A stretch of 64,000 bases of DNA, from positions 1 to 64,000 of the forward strand of contig CP031593.1 of the NCBI GenBank assembly GCA_003217735.2, in the 5' to 3' direction. Below, piece after piece: positions 17,056 through 25,090 of the stretch; within the stretch, counting starts at the first letter, position 1; the number at the start of each line of letters is the position of its first letter. The translations under genes were made by a program, and so were the position numbers. This DNA is from Marinibacterium anthonyi (GTDB taxonomy: Bacteria > Pseudomonadota > Alphaproteobacteria > Rhodobacterales > Rhodobacteraceae). The notes under the pieces are model-generated. The model worked only from the letters and a program-made list of their open reading frames with translations, did no database searches and was not told the DNA's origin.

Positions 17056-17907
17056 TCAATATTCGCCCAGCCGTTCGTTGATCTCGTCGATGCGGCGCAG
17101 GCGGTGCCTGCCGTCCGATGCGGCACGGTCCGAGGCGCGCACGACGATCCAGTGGCACAGGGTCATCACCGCGGCATGGTTGAACTGCGGCGACCGGGTT
17201 TCGCAGCGGCAGCGGAAATGCCAGTGGGCGTCGTCCTGGCGCGCCATGCCGTCGTCCGAGATCAGGGCAAGCCGGGCGCCTGTGGCGCGGATCTCGTGCA
17301 GGGCGGCTTCGGTGCCGGTGACGCGGCGGCGCAGGGCGATGTGGATGACCAGGTCGTCGGGCCGGATCGAAGCGATATGTTCGCCCAGCGTCTCGCCCGC
17401 GCGGGGCACGGTGACGATGTCGTCGACCAGCTTGACCAATTGCCACGACAGGTAGGTCGCAAAGGACTGGCTGATGCGATAGCCGACGATCCAGACCTTG
17501 CGGGCGGCAAACAGCGCGTCGACCAGCGCGTCGATCTCGGTCTCGGGGATGCGTTCGAAGGTCCAGGCGATGTTGTCGCGTTCCTCCTGCAGGGCGGCGT
17601 CCAGCGCGCTGCCCAGACCCGGTTCGGCATGGGCCAGGAACAGGCGCGACCCGGTGCGGCTTTCGTCGCGGGCGGCCTGGCGGGCCTGTTCGTAACTGTC
17701 GAACCCGATGCGGCGGACAAAGCGGGACACGGTGGCCTTGGACACCCCCGACAGCCGCGCCAGTTCCTGCGCGTCGTAGGAGGCAAGTTCGCCCGGGAAA
17801 TCGAGGAGGAATTCGCCAAGCTGCCGTTCGGCCCGGTGCATCACGGGCAGCTGATCGCGGATGCGGGCGAGGAAGCCGGGGGCGGTGTCGTGAAATTTGG
17901 ATTTCAT
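17056..17907 (-). CDS. MurR/RpiR-family transcriptional regulator
   Basis: This 283-residue protein has an N-terminal helix-turn-helix of the RpiR type (ELARLSGVSKATVSRFVRRIGFDSY) and a C-terminal SIS domain (VWIVGYRISQSFATYLSWQL), which usually senses a phosphosugar. The start at 17907 (MKSKFHDT) gives a normal RpiR length; a longer frame to 18105 would swallow the promoter region. It is divergent from an orphan tctC, and a long dyad lies between the two genes. It probably regulates the tctC-BMP pair and itself. Confidence 0.86.
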   Translation of the reverse strand: MKSKFHDTAPGFLARIRDQLPVMHRAERQLGEFLLDFPGELASYDAQELARLSGVSKATVSRFVRRIGFDSYEQARQAARDESRTGSRLFLAHAEPGLGSALDAALQEERDNIAWTFERIPETEIDALVDALFAARKVWIVGYRISQSFATYLSWQLVKLVDDIVTVPRAGETLGEHIASIRPDDLVIHIALRRRVTGTEAALHEIRATGARLALISDDGMARQDDAHWHFRCRCETRSPQFNHAAVMTLCHWIVVRASDRAASDGRHRLRRIDEINERLGEY

Positions 17908-18082
17908 GACAGGATGATTGGCCGAGGGTTGCGGGCAGGGCAAGAGCGAAGGCACAGAGGTTTGAACGAATCGGCCGGATGGCGGCAGGCGGCTTGTTTT
18001 CTGCGGAAATCGCGCGCTTTCGATCGCTGGCGCGCTGCTTTTGCCAACGGTGGCGCGGTGAAATCGTCCATTTCTTGTGCGG

Positions 18083-18122
18083 AACTGTGATTTCATGTGA
18101 AACACATCACGAAATCACAGTT
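18083..18122. promoter_or_regulatory. Nested inverted repeat, probable RpiR operator
   Basis: AACTGTGATTTC at 18083-18094 is exactly mirrored by GAAATCACAGTT at 18111-18122. Nested inside, ATGTG at 18095-18099 pairs with CACAT at 18103-18107. TTTCA/TGAAA half-sites of this kind are typical for RpiR/MurR-family regulators. The dyad lies 65 bases before the orphan tctC start and 176 bases before the divergent rpiR start. Confidence 0.65.
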
Positions 18123-18186
18123 TCACGTTTGAGGATGCCGCCCCGGCCCGCAGGCTGACCCAAATCCAGCCAGAAAGGGGATCCCC

Positions 18187-19161
18187 ATGAAGACCCGCAG
18201 AGACGTCCTGACCGCTTCCGTCCTGGCGCTTGGCGCCGCCCTTGCGCCGGCCCTGCCGGCCCTGGCCGATACCGCCTGGCCGGAAAAGCCGGTGCGCATC
18301 CTCGTGTCCTTCCCGCCGGGCGGGTCAAGCGACCTGGTGGCGCGGCTTCTGGGCGAAAAGCTGGGCGACAGCCTGGGCCAGAACTTTGTCGTGGAAAACA
18401 AGCCGGGCGCGGCGGGCACGGTGGCGGCGAATGCGCTGAAGGATGCCGAACCGGATGGCTATACCTTCATGCTGTCCAACCTCACGCCCTTCAGCGTCGC
18501 GCCCACCCGGTTCCCCGACACGCCCTATGACCCGGTCGCCGATTTCACCCATGTCAGCTATATCGGCACGGTCTACCTGGGTCTTTTCGTGTCGCCCAAG
18601 CTGGGGATCACATCGCTGGGCGATTACGTGAAGCAGGCCGTGGCCGAACCGGGCAAGTTCGAATACGGCAGTTCCGGCGTGGGGTCCTGGGGCCATATCA
18701 TCGCCGAACAGTTCCAGGACGAAACGGGCGCGGAGCTTCTGCATGTGCCCTACAAGGGGTCCGGCCCGATGCGGCTGGATTTCCGGGGCGAATTCGTGAC
18801 CTCGATCTTCGACGCGGTGCCGCAGAACCTGCCTGCGGTCGAGGATGGCACCGCCATCGCGCTGGCGGTGTCGTCGCCCAGGCGGATCGACACGCTGCCC
18901 GATGTGCCGACGTTTACCGAGATGGGCTATGACATCGTGGCCGAGAACTGGCTGGGCATGTCGGCGCCCGCGGGGCTGGACCCGGAAATCGCGACGAAGC
19001 TTGACGCCGCACTGGCCGAGGCGATGGCCGATCCGGAGGTGATCGCGCAATTCGACACCTGGGGGCTGGTGCACGAACCCAAGACTTCGGCCGAATTTTC
19101 CGACTATGTCGCCGCGCAGTTCGAAGCCTGGAAGCCGCTGGTCGCGGCGGCGATGAACTGA
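18187..19161 (+). CDS. Orphan TctC/Bug-family substrate-binding protein
   Basis: This 324-residue protein is a TctC homologue with VSFPPGGSSDLVAR, VVENKPGAAGTVAAN and EYGSSGVGSWGHI. Its N terminus, MKTRRDVLTASVLALG ending near PALA, has a twin-arginine look, so it may be exported by Tat. A good ribosome site (GAAAGGGGA) lies upstream. There is no tctA or tctB beside it; it may hand ligand to the TctAB pair encoded 4 kb away, or act as a sensor, as many orphan Bug proteins are thought to do. It resembles the other TctC of this window closely enough to suggest relatedness. The next gene, a BMP-type protein, follows 5 bases later. Confidence 0.88.
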   Translation: MKTRRDVLTASVLALGAALAPALPALADTAWPEKPVRILVSFPPGGSSDLVARLLGEKLGDSLGQNFVVENKPGAAGTVAANALKDAEPDGYTFMLSNLTPFSVAPTRFPDTPYDPVADFTHVSYIGTVYLGLFVSPKLGITSLGDYVKQAVAEPGKFEYGSSGVGSWGHIIAEQFQDETGAELLHVPYKGSGPMRLDFRGEFVTSIFDAVPQNLPAVEDGTAIALAVSSPRRIDTLPDVPTFTEMGYDIVAENWLGMSAPAGLDPEIATKLDAALAEAMADPEVIAQFDTWGLVHEPKTSAEFSDYVAAQFEAWKPLVAAAMN

Positions 19162-19166
19162 CGGAC

Positions 19167-20066
19167 ATGGGCATGCGCATCGGGGTGCTCTTTGTGGGCG
19201 AACTTCATGACGGGGGGTTCAACGCCATTGCCCTGGACGGGGTGAACCGGGCGGGGGCCGATCTGACGGTGCTGTCGGGCGTGCCCTATGATCAGGGGGC
19301 GATCCGGGACCGGATCGAAGCCGAGATGGCGGCACTGGACGGGCTGATCTGCATCGGCGGGCAGGGCAACCGGGTGATGCCGGACGTGGCCGCAGCCCAC
19401 CCGGACAAGCACTTTGCCGTGGTGCAGGGGGCGGTGACGGGGGCGAACCTGGCCAGCTATGACGTGCGGCAGGAACAATCCGCCTACCTGGCCGGATGCC
19501 TGGCCGGGCTGGTGACGCGGACCGGGACGGTGGGGCACCTGTCGGGGCATCGGGTGACGCCGGGGCTGAAGGGCCGGGCGGCCTTTGTGGCGGGCGTGCG
19601 CGATACCGCGCCCGAGGTGCGGGTGCTGACCGGCTTTTGCGGCACGCAGGACGACAACGCCGTCGTGCGCGACTGGGCCGATGCCCAGATCGCGGGCGGG
19701 GCGGATGTGATATTCACAATGCTGAACGGCGCGCGGCAGGGCGCGATAGACGCCTGTCGGGCGGGCGGCATCCGCCAGATCGGCAATGCGCGGGACTGGA
19801 CGCTGGTGGATCCGGCGGTGTTCCTGGCATCGGCCGTCGCGCGCATCGACCTGGGCGTCGAACGGGCCATCGCCGACATGCGGGCCGGGGAGGTGCCGGA
19901 ACAGATCCGCCATTTCGGCCTGGCCGAGGGCGATTACGCCGCGCTGAGCCTTGCCGAAGATGTGCCACAAAACACCCGGATCCGGCTGGACGGCGTGGCG
20001 GCGCGGATCCGGGCAGGGGCCCTGTCGGTGCCCGAGACCTACGAGGGTCCGGAATTCGCGCCGTGA
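19167..20066 (+). CDS. BMP/Med-type ligand-binding protein without signal peptide
   Basis: This 299-residue protein resembles the Bmp/PnrA (PF02608) family: IGVLFVGELHDGGFNAIALDGV, DGLICIGGQGNR, FAVVQGAVTGANLASYDVRQEQSAYLAGCLAGLV and DVIFTMLNGARQGAIDACR. Family members are normally lipoproteins that bind nucleosides for ABC importers. Here the protein starts directly at the first strand (MRIGVLFVG), with no signal peptide or lipobox, so it should be cytoplasmic. It is 5 bases behind the orphan tctC. A role as an intracellular sensor or enzyme subunit is possible, but no function is known to me. The ATG at 19173 is an alternative start. Confidence 0.75.
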   Translation: MGMRIGVLFVGELHDGGFNAIALDGVNRAGADLTVLSGVPYDQGAIRDRIEAEMAALDGLICIGGQGNRVMPDVAAAHPDKHFAVVQGAVTGANLASYDVRQEQSAYLAGCLAGLVTRTGTVGHLSGHRVTPGLKGRAAFVAGVRDTAPEVRVLTGFCGTQDDNAVVRDWADAQIAGGADVIFTMLNGARQGAIDACRAGGIRQIGNARDWTLVDPAVFLASAVARIDLGVERAIADMRAGEVPEQIRHFGLAEGDYAALSLAEDVPQNTRIRLDGVAARIRAGALSVPETYEGPEFAP

Positions 20067-20083
20067 GGCAGGGCCCCACGGCG
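20059..20083. terminator. Possible terminator hairpin at the BMP gene end
   Basis: CGCCGTG at 20059-20065 pairs with CACGGCG at 20077-20083. It overlaps the stop codon of the BMP-type gene and lies 8 bases before the opposing DUF992 stop. There is no T-tract, so it is only a candidate. Confidence 0.35.
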
Positions 20084-20091
20084 CGGAGTCA

Positions 20092-20580
20092 TCAGGTGGC
20101 GGGAACGTAGGTCAGTTCCATCTGGCCGATGCCGCCGGCGATGTTCAGGCCCTTCTGGGTCTGCACCGACACCGGCTGCAGCGAAAAGCTGTCCTTGCCG
20201 CCGACCAGGATGTTCGCGCCGACGCCGCCGGCCACGGTGACCTCGGCGTTGACGCCGGTGTACTTGCCGGCCAGCGCGCCCGCATCGTCATGCTTGGAAC
20301 GGGCAAAGACTTCCCACGCGATGTGGGATTCCTTGGTGACGCCGATATCGATGCCGATGTTCAGGACGTGACCCTTGTAGGTCTCGGTCGTGCCGTCTTC
20401 CTTCTTGAACTCGCAGGTCATGTCCTTCTTGGACCCCAACAGCATGCCGACGCCGCCTTCGACATCGCATTTCAGCGTGCCCTGGTGGATCTTGGCGTCT
20501 TCCGCGTGGGCGGCCGAGACGGCCAGCGACAGGGGCAGCAACAGCGCCGCGACGCGGCAGGTTTTCAACATCAGACTCAT
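20092..20580 (-). CDS. DUF992 family exported protein
   Basis: This 162-residue protein has a signal peptide (AALLLPLSLAVSAAHAED, cleavage near residue 26) and a mature domain of about 135 residues matching DUF992. Seen in it are a conserved Cys pair (GTLKCDVEGGVG and MTCEFKKEDG), and glycine-rich beta-strand repeats such as GVGANILVGG and GLNIAGGIGQMELTYVP. Proteins of this family are periplasmic or outer-membrane associated in Rhizobiales and Rhodobacterales and have no established function. The start at 20580 has a GAGGA ribosome site 10 bases upstream. It stands alone between convergent and divergent neighbours. Confidence 0.82.
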   Translation of the reverse strand: MSLMLKTCRVAALLLPLSLAVSAAHAEDAKIHQGTLKCDVEGGVGMLLGSKKDMTCEFKKEDGTTETYKGHVLNIGIDIGVTKESHIAWEVFARSKHDDAGALAGKYTGVNAEVTVAGGVGANILVGGKDSFSLQPVSVQTQKGLNIAGGIGQMELTYVPAT

Positions 20581-20997
20581 TTTAACATTATCCTCGGATC
20601 ATGAGTTTGCGGGTCCCACGGGCGGGTCCGACGGTACGGCCGGCCCCTGAAAGTGTGGTCGTGGACGAGTGGAGAGGAGATCCGGGGCGCGCTGGAACGG
20701 CGGCCCGGGGGCCAGATCGGAAGGGGAGACGACGTCTCCGGCGGGAACCTCCTTTTCCACCTGCGGCCCGTGTGCGCCGGAACCTGTGGTGCCCGGGCCA
20801 TGCATGGGCACAACGTGGGTGTTTCAGGCGCGATGGCAAGTCATTTCTTGCGGAACAGCTTTGTGATCGGGGCCGGATCGGGCGTCTGGCCGAATGCCGG
20901 GTTGCCTTTGCGGAAGGGCCGGGGTAGCGGCCTTGCCCAACAGCAGCGACCCGCCGTCCGGCGCGATGCCGCCCGCTGCACAGGGAACGGGACCGCG
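20581..20997. other. Non-coding gap between DUF992 and ClC genes
   Basis: No frame in these 417 bases looks like a real gene. A 15-base palindrome with GGAGAC and GTCTCC arms sits at 20725-20739. The gap should hold divergent promoters for the DUF992 gene and the ClC gene. Confidence 0.4.
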
Positions 20998-22326
20998 ATG
21001 CGCAACGACATGCAGCCGCACGGCAATATCCGCTTCGTCAAGAGCCTGACGCAGGACATGCCCGGCGCGATCACGCTGGCGCTGCTGGCGGGCGTCGTGG
21101 GGCTGGCCTCGGGCGTGGTCTGTGCGCTGTTTCATGCCGCGCTGACCCTTGTCGTCCGGGTGCACGACCAGGTGACGGCGCAGGCGCAGGCGTCTCCCTG
21201 GCCGATGCTTCTGTTGCTGGTCGGCGGGTCGGCCCTGGCCACGGGGATCGCGGCAAGCCTGGTGCGGCGCCTGGCGCCGGCCGCCAGCGGCAGCGGCATT
21301 CCCCATGTCGAAGCGGTGCTGGAGGGCGAGATGCGGCCCGCCAAGGCGCGGCTGATCCCGATCAAGTTCGTCGGGGGCTGCCTGGCCATCGGCAGCGGCC
21401 TGGCGCTTGGCCGCGAAGGGCCCAGCGTTCAGATGGGCGCCGCCATCGGCAACCTTGTCGGGCACCTGTCGCGGCGCGACCTGGCCGACCGCCGCGCCTT
21501 GCTGGCCGGCGGGGCCGGGGCGGGGCTGGCCACGGCGTTCAACGCGCCCGGCGCCGGCGCGGTTTTCGTGCTGGAGGAACTGGTCGGCCGGTTCGATGCC
21601 CGCATCGTATTGGTGGCGATCGGGTCGACCGTGGGCGCGATATTCGTGTCGCGCTGGATCCTGGGCGGGGCGCTGGATTTCCCGGCGCCCGATTTCGCCA
21701 GCGGCGGGTCCGCCGCGCTGCCGCTGTTCCTGGTTCTGGGTCTGGTGGTCGGGCTGGCATCGGTGATCTACAACCGCTGCCTGCTGGGCACGCTGAGGCT
21801 GATGGAAAAGGTCCCCGGCCCGGCCGAGCTGCGCGCGGCGGTGATCGGCGGGCTGGCGGGTCTGGTGGCGTATGTCGCGCCCGACATGGTCGGCGGCGGC
21901 GACGACATGGTGACCCGGCTGATCCGGGCCGACGTGGCGCTGACGCTGATCCCGATGCTGTTCCTGGTGCGGCTTCTGTTCAGCACCCTGTCCTATGCGG
22001 CCGACACGCCCGGCGGGCTTTTCGCCCCGATGCTGGCACTTGGCGCGCTGGTGGGGCTGGGGTTCGGCCTGATCGCCGCGCCGGCCTTTCCCGGGCTGGG
22101 CGTGCAGGCGGGGGCCTATGCGGTGGTGGCCATGGGCGCGTTCTTTGCGGGGTCGGTCCGCGCCCCGCTGACCGGCATCGTTCTGGTGACCGAGATGACC
22201 GGGGGGTCGGCGTTGATCCTGCCGCTGCTGTCGGCCAGTTTCGGCGCCATGCTGGTGACCGAGATGCTGGGCGAACCCCCGGTCTATGCGCAATTGCGCG
22301 AACGCGCGGCCCGGTCGGAACGCTGA
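20998..22326 (+). CDS. ClC-family chloride channel/transporter
   Basis: This 442-residue membrane protein has the three ClC selectivity motifs: GSGIPHVEAVL, GREGPSVQMG with the gating glutamate, and GGLFAPMLALGAL. About 10 hydrophobic helices are present and the last part (FFAGSVRAPLTGIVLVTEMTG) is typical. No CBS domains follow, so it is the short bacterial form, which usually exchanges chloride for protons. The start at 20998 was chosen since residues before MRNDMQ are unlike the family; 21010 is an alternative. It stands alone and ends 6 bases from the opposing GntR gene. Confidence 0.88.
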   Translation: MRNDMQPHGNIRFVKSLTQDMPGAITLALLAGVVGLASGVVCALFHAALTLVVRVHDQVTAQAQASPWPMLLLLVGGSALATGIAASLVRRLAPAASGSGIPHVEAVLEGEMRPAKARLIPIKFVGGCLAIGSGLALGREGPSVQMGAAIGNLVGHLSRRDLADRRALLAGGAGAGLATAFNAPGAGAVFVLEELVGRFDARIVLVAIGSTVGAIFVSRWILGGALDFPAPDFASGGSAALPLFLVLGLVVGLASVIYNRCLLGTLRLMEKVPGPAELRAAVIGGLAGLVAYVAPDMVGGGDDMVTRLIRADVALTLIPMLFLVRLLFSTLSYAADTPGGLFAPMLALGALVGLGFGLIAAPAFPGLGVQAGAYAVVAMGAFFAGSVRAPLTGIVLVTEMTGGSALILPLLSASFGAMLVTEMLGEPPVYAQLRERAARSER

Positions 22327-22332
22327 CGGGGT

Positions 22333-23049
22333 TCAGCCGGCGGTGCGCAGCTGGCCCTCGCGGATGACATGGACCATGGCGGCCTGGGCTTCGGCGGGCA
22401 GGCCCTTGCAGATGGCCTTGGCGATCAGGCGGTGATTGCCGGCGACCTCGGTGCGGGCCTTCAGGAATGCCTCTTCGCTGTCGATCAGGAACAGGGAATA
22501 CAGCGCCGTCTGCACGATATGGCCCAGCGACTGCAGGAACCGGTTGCCCGACAGCGCCAGCACTTCCTGGTGGAATTCGTAATCAGCCACGGCGAAATCG
22601 GCGCGGCTGCGGGCGGCGGCGAGGGCGTCGCACAACCCGAACAGCGTGGCGCAATCGGCGTCGTTGGCGTGGCGCGCGGCCTGGGCGGCGGCGGCGGGTT
22701 CGAAGATCAGGCGGATTTCCAGCAATTCCTCGTAGAACCGGCCCGGGTTTTTCATCGAGGTGTGCCAGCGCAGGACATCTTCGTCGAAGAGGTTCCATTC
22801 GACGGCCGGGCGCACATGGGTGCCGACCTTGGCCTTGGACTGGATCAGCCCCTTGGCCGACAGGGTCTTCTTGGCCTCGCGCACGACGGTGCGCGAGACG
22901 TCGAACATCTCGCACAGGTCGGGATCCAGCGGGATCATCGATTCAACCGGGTATTCGCCCGCCACGATGGCACGACCGATCTGTTCCACCACAAAATTGG
23001 TGTGGTTGGACGCCCGTTCCAGCCGCGCGCCGGGCGAGACCAGCGTCAT
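22333..23049 (-). CDS. GntR-family regulator (FadR/FCD subfamily)
   Basis: This 238-residue protein has a GntR winged helix (QIGRAIVAGEYPVESMIPLDPDLCEMFDVSRTVVREA pattern, shown by the EYPxxSxIPxDxxL and VSRTVVREAKKTL motifs) and a C-terminal helical FCD domain with candidate metal-binding histidines (DYEFHQEVL and AGNHRLI). It is the last gene of the ytf-type operon and overlaps yjfF by ATGA, so it is co-expressed with the transporter it presumably controls. Related regulators respond to sugar acids or sugars; galactofuranose or a derivative is the likely inducer here. Confidence 0.85.
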   Translation of the reverse strand: MTLVSPGARLERASNHTNFVVEQIGRAIVAGEYPVESMIPLDPDLCEMFDVSRTVVREAKKTLSAKGLIQSKAKVGTHVRPAVEWNLFDEDVLRWHTSMKNPGRFYEELLEIRLIFEPAAAAQAARHANDADCATLFGLCDALAAARSRADFAVADYEFHQEVLALSGNRFLQSLGHIVQTALYSLFLIDSEEAFLKARTEVAGNHRLIAKAICKGLPAEAQAAMVHVIREGQLRTAG

Positions 23050-24038
23050 GATTGCGTGGCGAAGCCAGTCGCGGTTCTCTTGCGCGCCGTTGTTGCCCAA
23101 GTCAGTCCCTTCTGGAGCAGGATGAATGCAAACAGCAGTCCGCCGATGACGATCTTTGTCCACCAGCTTGACAGGCTGCCGTCGAAGACGATGTAGGTCT
23201 GTATCAGACCCATGATGAGAATGCCGAAGAAGGTGCCTGCGACAAATCCGTACCCGCCGCTGAGCAACGTGCCCCCGATCACCACTGCGGCGATGGCATC
23301 CAGTTCGACGCCGACGGTGGCCAGCGAATAGCCCGCCGAGGTGTATAGCGAAAAGACGATCCCGGCGAGGCCCGCAAGGCCCCCCGACACGGCGTAGATG
23401 CCGATGGTGGTCGATGCCAGCGGCACGCCCATCAGCCGCGCCGTGGCCGCACCGCCACCCAGGGCATAGACATTCTGACCGAACCGGGTACGGTGCAGGA
23501 CGATGCCGGCGACCACGAAGGTCAGGATCATCAGCCCCCCGATCAGGCGAAAGCGGCCGCCCGACGGGGCCTTCCAGTAGATGTCCTTCAGCACGTCGTA
23601 GAAGGCGTGGTCGATCGGCACGCTGTCGGTCGACAGCACGTAGGCCGCGCCGCGCGCCAGGAACATGCCGGCGAGTGTGACGATGAAGGGCGGCATTTCC
23701 AGGTAGTGGATCAGCGCGCCCATGATGGCGCCGAAGGCGGTGGTGATGATCAGCGCCAGCATGAAGGCCGGCAGCGGGTGGATCGAGGTATCGCGCAGGA
23801 TCACCGCCAGGAAGACGCCGGTGAAGGCGATGACCGATCCGACCGACAGGTCGATGCCGCCCGACAGGATGACAAAGGTCATCCCCACCGCGACGATCCC
23901 CAGGAAGGCGTTGTCCGTCAGCAGGTTGGCGACCACGCGGGTGGAAAACATCGCCGGGTACTGCATGCCGCACAGAACGAAGGCCAGCAGAAAGGTGGCC
24001 AGCGTGACCATGAGCGGAAGGTGATGGGACCGGATCAT
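23046..24038 (-). CDS. yjfF: Sugar ABC transporter permease YjfF-like
   Basis: This 330-residue protein is a RbsC-type inner-membrane permease with about 9-10 helices and the family motifs GGIDLSVGSVIAFTG, MPPFIVTLAGMFLARG and GVELDAIAAVVIGGTLLSGGYG. Gene order and the strong YtfQ match make it the YjfF counterpart of the E. coli galactofuranose importer. It overlaps both its neighbours by ATGA, upstream with ytfT and downstream with the GntR gene. YtfT and YjfF would form a heterodimeric channel. Confidence 0.87.
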   Translation of the reverse strand: MIRSHHLPLMVTLATFLLAFVLCGMQYPAMFSTRVVANLLTDNAFLGIVAVGMTFVILSGGIDLSVGSVIAFTGVFLAVILRDTSIHPLPAFMLALIITTAFGAIMGALIHYLEMPPFIVTLAGMFLARGAAYVLSTDSVPIDHAFYDVLKDIYWKAPSGGRFRLIGGLMILTFVVAGIVLHRTRFGQNVYALGGGAATARLMGVPLASTTIGIYAVSGGLAGLAGIVFSLYTSAGYSLATVGVELDAIAAVVIGGTLLSGGYGFVAGTFFGILIMGLIQTYIVFDGSLSSWWTKIVIGGLLFAFILLQKGLTWATTARKRTATGFATQS

Positions 24039-25090
24039 CGGGTCTTCTCCTGCGTGGGGGTGACGCGGGGCGGGGTGCCCGGGTTGGCGAAGGCGCGCGG
24101 GCCGGCGGCGCGCAGCATGTAGACGGCGTGGCCGACCTTGGGCGACTGGATCACCAGGATCGCGAGGATCAGCAGCGCCTTGATCACCAGGTTGAATTCC
24201 GGCGGCATGCCCGACAGCAGGATCACCGAATTGACCGACTGGATGATCAGCGCGCCAAGCAGCGAGGCGATGATCGAGAAGCGGCCGCCGAGCAGGGAAT
24301 TGCCGCCGATGACGACCGCCAGGATCGCGTCGAGTTCCAGCCACAGGCCGGCGTTGTTGGCATCCGCCCCCTTGATGTCGGCGGCGACGATGACACCGGC
24401 CAGCGCGGCGCACAGGCCCGAGACCAGGTAGACCGAAATCAGCAGGACCCGCGCGTTGATGCCGGCCAGGCGCGAGGACGCCTGGTTGATGCCGATGGCC
24501 TCGATCAGCAGGCCCAGTGCCGTGCGGCGGACGGCGAAGGCGGCGAAGGCGCCCAGCGTGATCCACAGGATGATCGGCGTCGGCACGCCCGCGATGGTGC
24601 CCGAACCCAGGCGGCTGAGGCCGGGGTTGAGGAAGGTCAGGATCGTGCCTTCGGTGATCAGCTGCGCGATGCCGCGCCCGGCGACCATGAGGACCAGCGT
24701 CGCCACGATGGGCTGGATGCGGAACAGCGCGACAAGGATGCCGTTCCACGCGCCGCACAGGCCCCCGACCACCAGCGCGCCGATCAGCGCCATGGCCCAG
24801 CCGTGGCCGTCGACGACGATGCTGGCCGCCGTGGCGCCCGCGATGGCCATGACCGCGCCGACCGACAGGTCGATGCCGCGCGTGGCGATGACCAGCGTCA
24901 TGCCGATGGACAGCAGCGCGACGGGCGCGCCCCGGTTCAGCACGTCGATGAGGTTGCCGAACAGGCGGCCGTTCTGGAATTCGATCCGGAAGAAATCGGG
25001 GAAGACCAGGACGTTGAGCAGCAGCGCGCAGGCCAGGATCAGCAGCTGCGGCAGGATGCGGCGGAAGGTCGAGGTGGTGGTGCTGGCCAT
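24035..25090 (-). CDS. ytfT: Sugar ABC transporter permease YtfT-like
   Basis: This 351-residue protein is a second RbsC-type permease, with ATRGIDLSVGAVMAIAGA, IQPIVATLVLMVAGRGIAQLI and LWLELDAILAVVIGGNSLLGG. It is slightly longer than YjfF because of a C-terminal extension after the last helix. ATGA overlaps join it to the ATPase gene upstream and yjfF downstream. The pairing of two distinct permeases with one ATPase is characteristic of the galactofuranose system. Confidence 0.87.
   Translation of the reverse strand: MASTTTSTFRRILPQLLILACALLLNVLVFPDFFRIEFQNGRLFGNLIDVLNRGAPVALLSIGMTLVIATRGIDLSVGAVMAIAGATAASIVVDGHGWAMALIGALVVGGLCGAWNGILVALFRIQPIVATLVLMVAGRGIAQLITEGTILTFLNPGLSRLGSGTIAGVPTPIILWITLGAFAAFAVRRTALGLLIEAIGINQASSRLAGINARVLLISVYLVSGLCAALAGVIVAADIKGADANNAGLWLELDAILAVVIGGNSLLGGRFSIIASLLGALIIQSVNSVILLSGMPPEFNLVIKALLILAILVIQSPKVGHAVYMLRAAGPRAFANPGTPPRVTPTQEKTR

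Noticed and set aside
17908-18105. A longer start for the RpiR regulator
   Set aside because: It would cover the promoter region and operator-like dyad, and the added residues are unlike RpiR proteins.
20653-20997. An N-terminal extension of the ClC protein
   Set aside because: The extra 115 residues have no membrane or known domain character and lack a ribosome site; ClC homology begins after the ATG at 20998.
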